The notes under the pieces are model-generated. The model worked only from the letters and a program-made list of their open reading frames with translations, searched no databases and was not told the origin of the DNA. A stretch of 64,000 nt of DNA from CAWAHD01 sp963781785 (GTDB lineage: Bacteria > Planctomycetota > Planctomycetia > Isosphaerales > Isosphaeraceae): NCBI GenBank assembly GCA_963781785.1, contig CAWAHD010000002.1, positions 1,674,001 through 1,738,000 on the forward strand. The letters run 5' to 3'. Position 1 is the first letter of the stretch. Each line of letters begins with the position of its first letter. Below are positions 58,756-64,000 of this stretch, in pieces. Made by a program: the position numbers and the translations under genes.

Positions 58756-61700
58756 TCACCCGTCCACAGACACCAGTCGCTTGGCCAGAGTGGCGATCGC
58801 GTCGGTCGCTACCGGCTGGCGAGCCCTGATGCGAGTGTCAACAAAGGCCAACGCCATGTCGATGAGGCTGGCCGACGGTTGACTCGGGGGCGCTTGTGAA
58901 CTGTGGATGTACACTACGGGAGCTGGCGCCGGCGTGCTGAGTCCGATGATCGAGATCCCGGGCGCGACTGCGGACGTGCTCGCGCTCGCCGCCACTGCCG
59001 GCTGGCCATTCGTCGAGGCCGCCAAAGGGCCGGCCGGCACGCCAGTCGTGGTCGTGTCCAGCGCGGCAACCGTGCCGTTGCTATTGGTTCCCGCCGTGGC
59101 GAGGGACTGGTTGGCTACCGCGCTATGGGGCGCGGCTCCATCCCACACGATCAGCACGCCGTCAGCGTCAACCGCGTTGCCGTTGGCCTGGTTGGTGAGC
59201 AAGACCTTGAGGGTGCCGCTGGCGATCGAGAATGTGCCCAGATCAAGCCACCCCACCCCGCCGTAGCTCCCCTGGCTCAAGCAGCCATGGGATTGGGTCA
59301 CCAGGATCGACTCGTCGATGGAAGTGGTTCCCAGTTTCTTGCTGCCGTCGTAGACGGAGAACGGCGCCGACTCGGAATCATTGCACTGGCTCGCGTATGT
59401 GATGTAAACATCGTAGTGCCCGCTGGCCAGGCCCGCGAAGGTCCACGTCGCCGTGGCCGTCGCGGTCCTCGCGGTTCTGGCGTACCGGTTGGTTCCGTTG
59501 AACCCGCCGGTGGCCGTGGTCCAGGTCCCGGTCTCGGCATAGCCGGGCTGGCCGTTGTCGAGCGTGGCCGTCGGATTCAAGGATGGCGACGAGTGATCAC
59601 CAAAGACGAGGCAGTTGATGTTCTGGCCGCTTTGGGTCGTGATCGTATAGCCCGTGGGATAAAGCGGCTGAGTCTGGACCCAGCCCGCCGGGATGACCTG
59701 TGCGACGGTGAACGTGCCGGGGAACACTCCGCTGAACGAGTAGTTACCCCACTTATCCGTAACCGCCGCTGCCGCCACGTTGCCGGAGGTGTTGAGCAAG
59801 TCGACCGTCCAGTGCGCCAGGGCGGGTTCGTTGCGTTGCTGCGTCCCGTCGCCGTTCAAGTCGTTGTAGACATTCCCCGAGATGCTCACGAGCTGGAAGT
59901 CGCCGAAGTTCAGGCCTGGCTGATTGGAGCTGCTGGTCGCCGCGATGATGTAGCTGTACGAAGGAGGTCCCGGCTGGGTCTGGTACCACCCGGTCTGCTG
60001 GACTTCCGTGATCGTCCAGAGGCCAGGGCCGAGGTTGCCGAAGCTGTACGTGCCGTTGCCGTTCGTGGTCTGGGAAGCCACCAGATTGCCCATCATGTCG
60101 AACAGCTTGATCGTCCAGCCCTTCAGGTTCTTGTCGCCCTTGTCCATCACGCCGTTGCCGTTGACGTCGTTGTAGACCGTACCCGAGTAGGTCAGGAGCT
60201 GGAAGTCGCCGAAGGCCAGGCCGCTCTGGTTCTGGCCGCTGGCCGACGTGACCGTGTAGGTCCCGGGCGCCGCCGGTGCGGTCTGGATCCAGCCGCTCTG
60301 TAGGATTTCCTTGACGGTGTAGGTACCGGGGCCGACGTTGGGGAAGCTGTAATTGCCGAGGGAGTTGGTCTTCGTGGTGGCGACGACCTTCCCGGCCGAG
60401 TTGAGCAGTTGGATCGTCCAGTAGGCCAGCCCGGGCTCGCCTGCCTCCTGGGACCCGTCGCCGTTCAAGTCGTTGAACGTGTCACCGCTGATCGTGATCG
60501 TCTGGAAGTTGCCGAACTGGAGGCCCGATACGGTGCCGCCCGCGGTGACGTTCACCGTGAATGTTCCCGGCCACGACGGCGCGGTCTGGAGCCAGCCGGA
60601 TTGGACGACCTCCTCCACGGTGTACTTGCCTGGAGCGAGACCCTCGAAGTCAAAGGTTCCTCCCGCATAGCTGAGCTGCGAGGCGACCATGACGGACCTG
60701 GAGTTGAACACCTCGACGTCCCAGTTGTCGAGGCCGGGGTCACCGGGATCAAGGGTGCCGTTGCCGTTGAGGTCATTGTAGACCTGGCCGGTGATTCCGC
60801 CCGCGGCGTACTGCGCCGTCTTGACCGAGAGGAAGTATTCGCCGTAAGTCCCCGGATCGTTGAAGACCACGATATGATACTGGCCGCCGATCTTGGCCTT
60901 GTACGTCAACGACTCGTTGATGCCGTCAGCGAGCTTGGTGCCCGTGGCAACCAGGTTCCCGAAAGTATCGTAGACCTCGATGTTGACCGAGACGTGCGTG
61001 TTCTCGAACTCACCGCCCTGGTCGGACGGCGTGTACGACTTGAGGACCAGCGAGTTGCCGGCTGCGACGTTGATCGTGTACCAGTCGTCATTCACCGCCG
61101 GGGGCACCGAAAACGACGTGATATGCGTCCTCCAGATGTCGTTTGCGCCATCGCTGCCGATGTACTCGTTAGCCGACCAGAAGGTCATGCCATCGGTCGG
61201 GTCGAGGACCGTCGTACTGTAATCGCCGATGCGAGAGTTTTGGTAGAAGAAGCCCCCGCCCGGGGCCGCGTCGTAGGAGCTGAAGTGGCCCATGGTGTCC
61301 AGGCTGCCGACCCACATCGAGAGATACTCGGTGTTCGACGCCTCCATCCAGGTGAAGCCCAGGTCGCCGCGGCTGTCGATGGCCACGGACGGCATTTGAA
61401 CGGAGACGCCGGGACCTGGGTCGATCACGCCCTGCTTCACCAGCACCGGCGTGCCGCTCGATACGTTGACCTCGTAGTACAGCCCCTTGGGATAGGTGAA
61501 GCCATCCGCGGCGGTCGCGGCTGCCATGGCCGTCACCAGCATGCCGTTGAGATACTCCACCTCGTATGTCGTCGTGTTCGGGAAGGTGGTCCAGGTGCCG
61601 CCGGGCTGATTGGCGACGTTCGCAGCGAGATACGGCGCGACGGGGATCGACGTGTAGGTGAAGGTCGGCGAGCTGCTCAGGTAGTTGGTCATCTCGGTAA

Positions 61701-64000
61701 CACGCATGGTGTCGCCGCCGGCATCGGTACCGTCGGTCGAGAAGAACCACTCGACTCCGCCCGTTGTGTCGCCGTTCATCTGGGCCGGCGGCATCGCCCG
61801 GAACTGGTACTCGGGCGTCGAGATGAACATATCGAGCGTGCCCGCGAAGGCATGTGCCTTGTCGATCGTCGCGATCTTGGCCTGGCCGGTCGTGCTGAAA
61901 TCATCGAACGAGACGAAGATGGCATCCTTGTTGAATCCCGGCTTCGGATAGTCGGGAAGCCCGGCGCCTCCGTTCACGTCGAGGTTGTACGTGGGCAAGA
62001 AGCCGTCCAGGGCGTTCGAGTCCACCGAGATGGCCAGAAGCAGACCGGTGTCCGAGCCGTCCAGGGCCGTGACGTACCAGCGATCGGCCGTGTTGTCGTA
62101 GAGGACGTACACGTCGCCGCCGTTGCCTTGTCCGAAGAACGACGTGAGGGACTCGTCGAGCACGATCGCGCCCGTCGACTTGCTGTACACGCGGATCTCT
62201 TCGTTGACCGTCTCGATGACCTGCGTGGGCCCAACGGCTGCGTTGGTGTCCGGCGGCAAGCAACCGCAAGGATTGTCGGGTGACGCGAAATCGATCCCTT
62301 CGAAACTGGAGCCGACAGTCAGCGTACCACCCGGATCGAGCGCCCCCAGCACTCCACTAGTCCCGGTCAGCGGCTGGGCCGTGACAGAGGTGTTGTGGGG
62401 CTCGATGTCGAAGTTGGCGCTGCGCGTCACCACCAAGCTGTACTTGAGGCCCTGATCGCCAGTGACCTCGAGGTAGTAGGTACCGGTCGACGACGCCACG
62501 AAGTTCTGGATCGAATCGCTGACGTTGGTCGAGCCCCCCACTCCGGTGGCCAGGACGTCGCCCTTGCCGTCCACCAGCGTGATCTGAAGTGCGTCGCCGT
62601 TGAGGCTATCCGCCACGACGGTTGCCGACTGGCCCGCGGAAAGGCTGAACGAGTAGTAATCCTGGGTGTCCGGCGGGGGCGCGTTGGGATTGTCCACGCC
62701 CCAGACGGTGACGCCAATCGGCAACGGCACAAACGTGCCGAACTGTTCATTGCCGTATTGGTCGAACCGGAACATATCCCAGTAGTAGGTGTTCGTGGTC
62801 CACACGTTGCCCGCCTGGTCCGTCTGGGCCTGGTTCGTCCCGTAGTAGCCGACTTCCTGCTGGAAGTTGCCGCTGTAGTCATAGCGGAGGGCGGCATACT
62901 CGAAATCACCGCTCCAGATGCCGGTGCCCGCGGGAGCTGTCGAGGTGATGTTGGGTTCGGGCGAGAAGGCGAAGTAGTTCACCGCGCCCGAGGTCGTATT
63001 GAGCTGGTAGATCCCCGTGCCCGAGGGACCGTACAGGCCGGTGAAGTAAACGTTGCCATCGGTCCCGATCGAGGCGCTCTCGGGCACCATGCCGGCCGTC
63101 GAATAGCTGGCGATCTCGTTGTAGCTCGAATCCAGGTGGATGATGTTCTGGCTGTTCGGCTGAGAGATCCAGAAGCTGCCGTCGGAAGCGATGCTGAAGC
63201 CGTACGGGTAGTACCAGCCGTAGTTGGATTGATCCGTCGGCAGCGGAATGGTCGCCAACTGCTGGCCGGTGATCGGGTTGAATTCGAGCAGCTCGCCGTC
63301 GACCGAGCCAGATCCGGGTCCGCCATAACCGTTGGAGCTGGTCGTCACCGCGGCGTAGAGCATGTTGTTGGCCGGATCGAGCTCGACGCCGGCCAGTGAC
63401 AGGTAGGGGTCGCCGTTGACCGGGATGACCTGCACAATCTGGCCCTGACCGTTGAGTCGGAGGATATCCGACACAGTCTGGGCCGAGTAGTAATAGCCAT
63501 AGTATCGGGACGACACGAAAACATCGCCCGGCAAGATCACATCCGGCAGGCTGCCCACGACCGCCAGCCGGTCGGCACTCCCCGTGCCGAGCGGAATCGA
63601 GCTGCTGCTCAAGTCCTGCCGTGGCAATCGAGACGTTCGAGGTGCCGGTCTTGACATAAGCGTTGAGATCGTCCTGGATCGTGTACAGGCCGAGGTTGCC
63701 CGGCACCCCCGCGTCGCTGACCTGGATCGTGTAGACGCCCCCCTTCGAGATCGCGGCGGTCTCAATCACCGCCGCCTGGCCTTGCCCAGGAGCCGTCGCG
63801 GTCGCGATCACATGGTGGCTCGGGTCGAGCACCGTGATCACCGGCTCAAGTGCCAAGGTGGTCGGCGTCACCACCACACTGAGGGTCTGCCCGGGGTTGA
63901 TGTTTACCGTCAGGCTGTCGACATCCGTGGGCGTCACCAGGACGTGGGCGTCGGAGTCGGTGTAGATCAGGTCGCCCAGGGGAGGGACCGCCGTGAACGG
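58756..64000 (-). CDS. Giant secreted multidomain surface protein (N-terminus beyond right edge), frameshifted
   Basis: More than 1740 residues are visible. From the right edge: a PPC-like beta domain (LTVNINPGQTLSVVVTPTTL), a frame break near 63617, then a lyase-type beta-propeller with SIASDGSFWISQPNS and DGNVYFTG blades. A second PPC-like domain follows (DTQDYYSFSLSAGQSATVVA), then an enzyme- or propeller-like region (VGPTQVIETVNEEIRVYSKS). Four or more SdrD-B-like repeats of about 95 residues come next, each with YNDLNGDG (Ca-binding DxNxDG) and GxYTVxE. A golvesin/Xly-type carbohydrate-binding-like domain (TWTFAGLASGHYDVYITYAS) and a Thr/Ala-rich end close the chain. It is exported, and the calcium-binding repeats suggest a stalk-like adhesin. 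Confidence 0.85.

Noticed and set aside
60409..62283. 624-residue open frame on the plus strand
   Set aside because: It is antisense to the giant surface protein. The plus-strand product has no domain, while the minus strand has clear repeats.

Overview
The window comes from a planctomycete (Planctomycetota, probably class Planctomycetia). The evidence is gene content: three sigma factor/serine-threonine kinase pairs, two DUF1559 pseudopilin-like proteins, DUF1573 proteins, three secreted beta-helix proteins with LEPR-XLL/CSLREA-type N-termini, a giant cell-surface protein with SdrD-B-like repeats, and remnants of DUF4058, DUF1343 and DUF3500 genes. Base composition is GC-rich. No rRNA, CRISPR array or recognisable transposase is present.

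Layout. 1-5.7 kb: two sigma/kinase signalling pairs. 5.7-9.4 kb: an FMN reductase, a dead DUF4058 gene and beta-helix protein 1. 9.7-14.5 kb: a large STAND-type NTPase with an N-terminal zinc ribbon, a HEPN-like R-N-x4-H motif and about 16 WD40 repeats. 14.7-19.5 kb: small proteins, uvrA and an unidentified two-ORF locus. 19.7-24.9 kb: beta-helix protein 2 and a third sigma/kinase pair (kinase-TPR). 25-27.6 kb: DHFR-like, DUF1801, cupin-like and membrane proteins. 27.7-31.3 kb: a tRNA-Val(CAC) gene plus two truncated copies of its 3' half, which bracket a VapBC-like toxin-antitoxin pair beside a truncated DUF1343 gene; clpX lies between the second copy and the tRNA. 31.5-43 kb: mostly core genes (xylA, PfpI-like, an SDR, dksA-lspA, glnA, a LigD-PE-like protein, an ABC exporter).

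43.2-49.3 kb and 53.3-58.0 kb hold two related cassettes, the most interesting content of the window. Each has a DUF1559 pseudopilin, a small secreted protein with exactly 12 cysteines in its predicted mature part, a LolA-like or unassigned secreted domain, and a TM-Arg-rich-TM-DUF1573 module. Cassette A (43.2-47.3 kb, plus a GT-C glycosyltransferase) is preceded by a TTGACA/GATAAG promoter-like sequence whose spacer contains an 11-G run, a layout known from phase-variable promoters. Cassette B (minus strand) encodes a C39-like peptidase, and its Cys-rich protein carries a double-glycine-type leader motif after a Sec signal. Cassette B lies between two 115-bp direct copies of the 3' end of a TAT-exported 2-hydroxyacid dehydrogenase gene. 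I infer a secreted, disulfide-rich peptide export or display system; nothing in the sequence proves its function.

58.3-64 kb: gene fragments, a low-complexity tract and the giant surface protein, which runs off the right edge.

Caveat: about 19 reading-frame breaks, usually one or a few bases, are spread over the window, including in glnA and uvrA. They look more like indel errors in an unpolished assembly than pseudogenes, so frameshifted genes are given their full extent and the breaks are noted.
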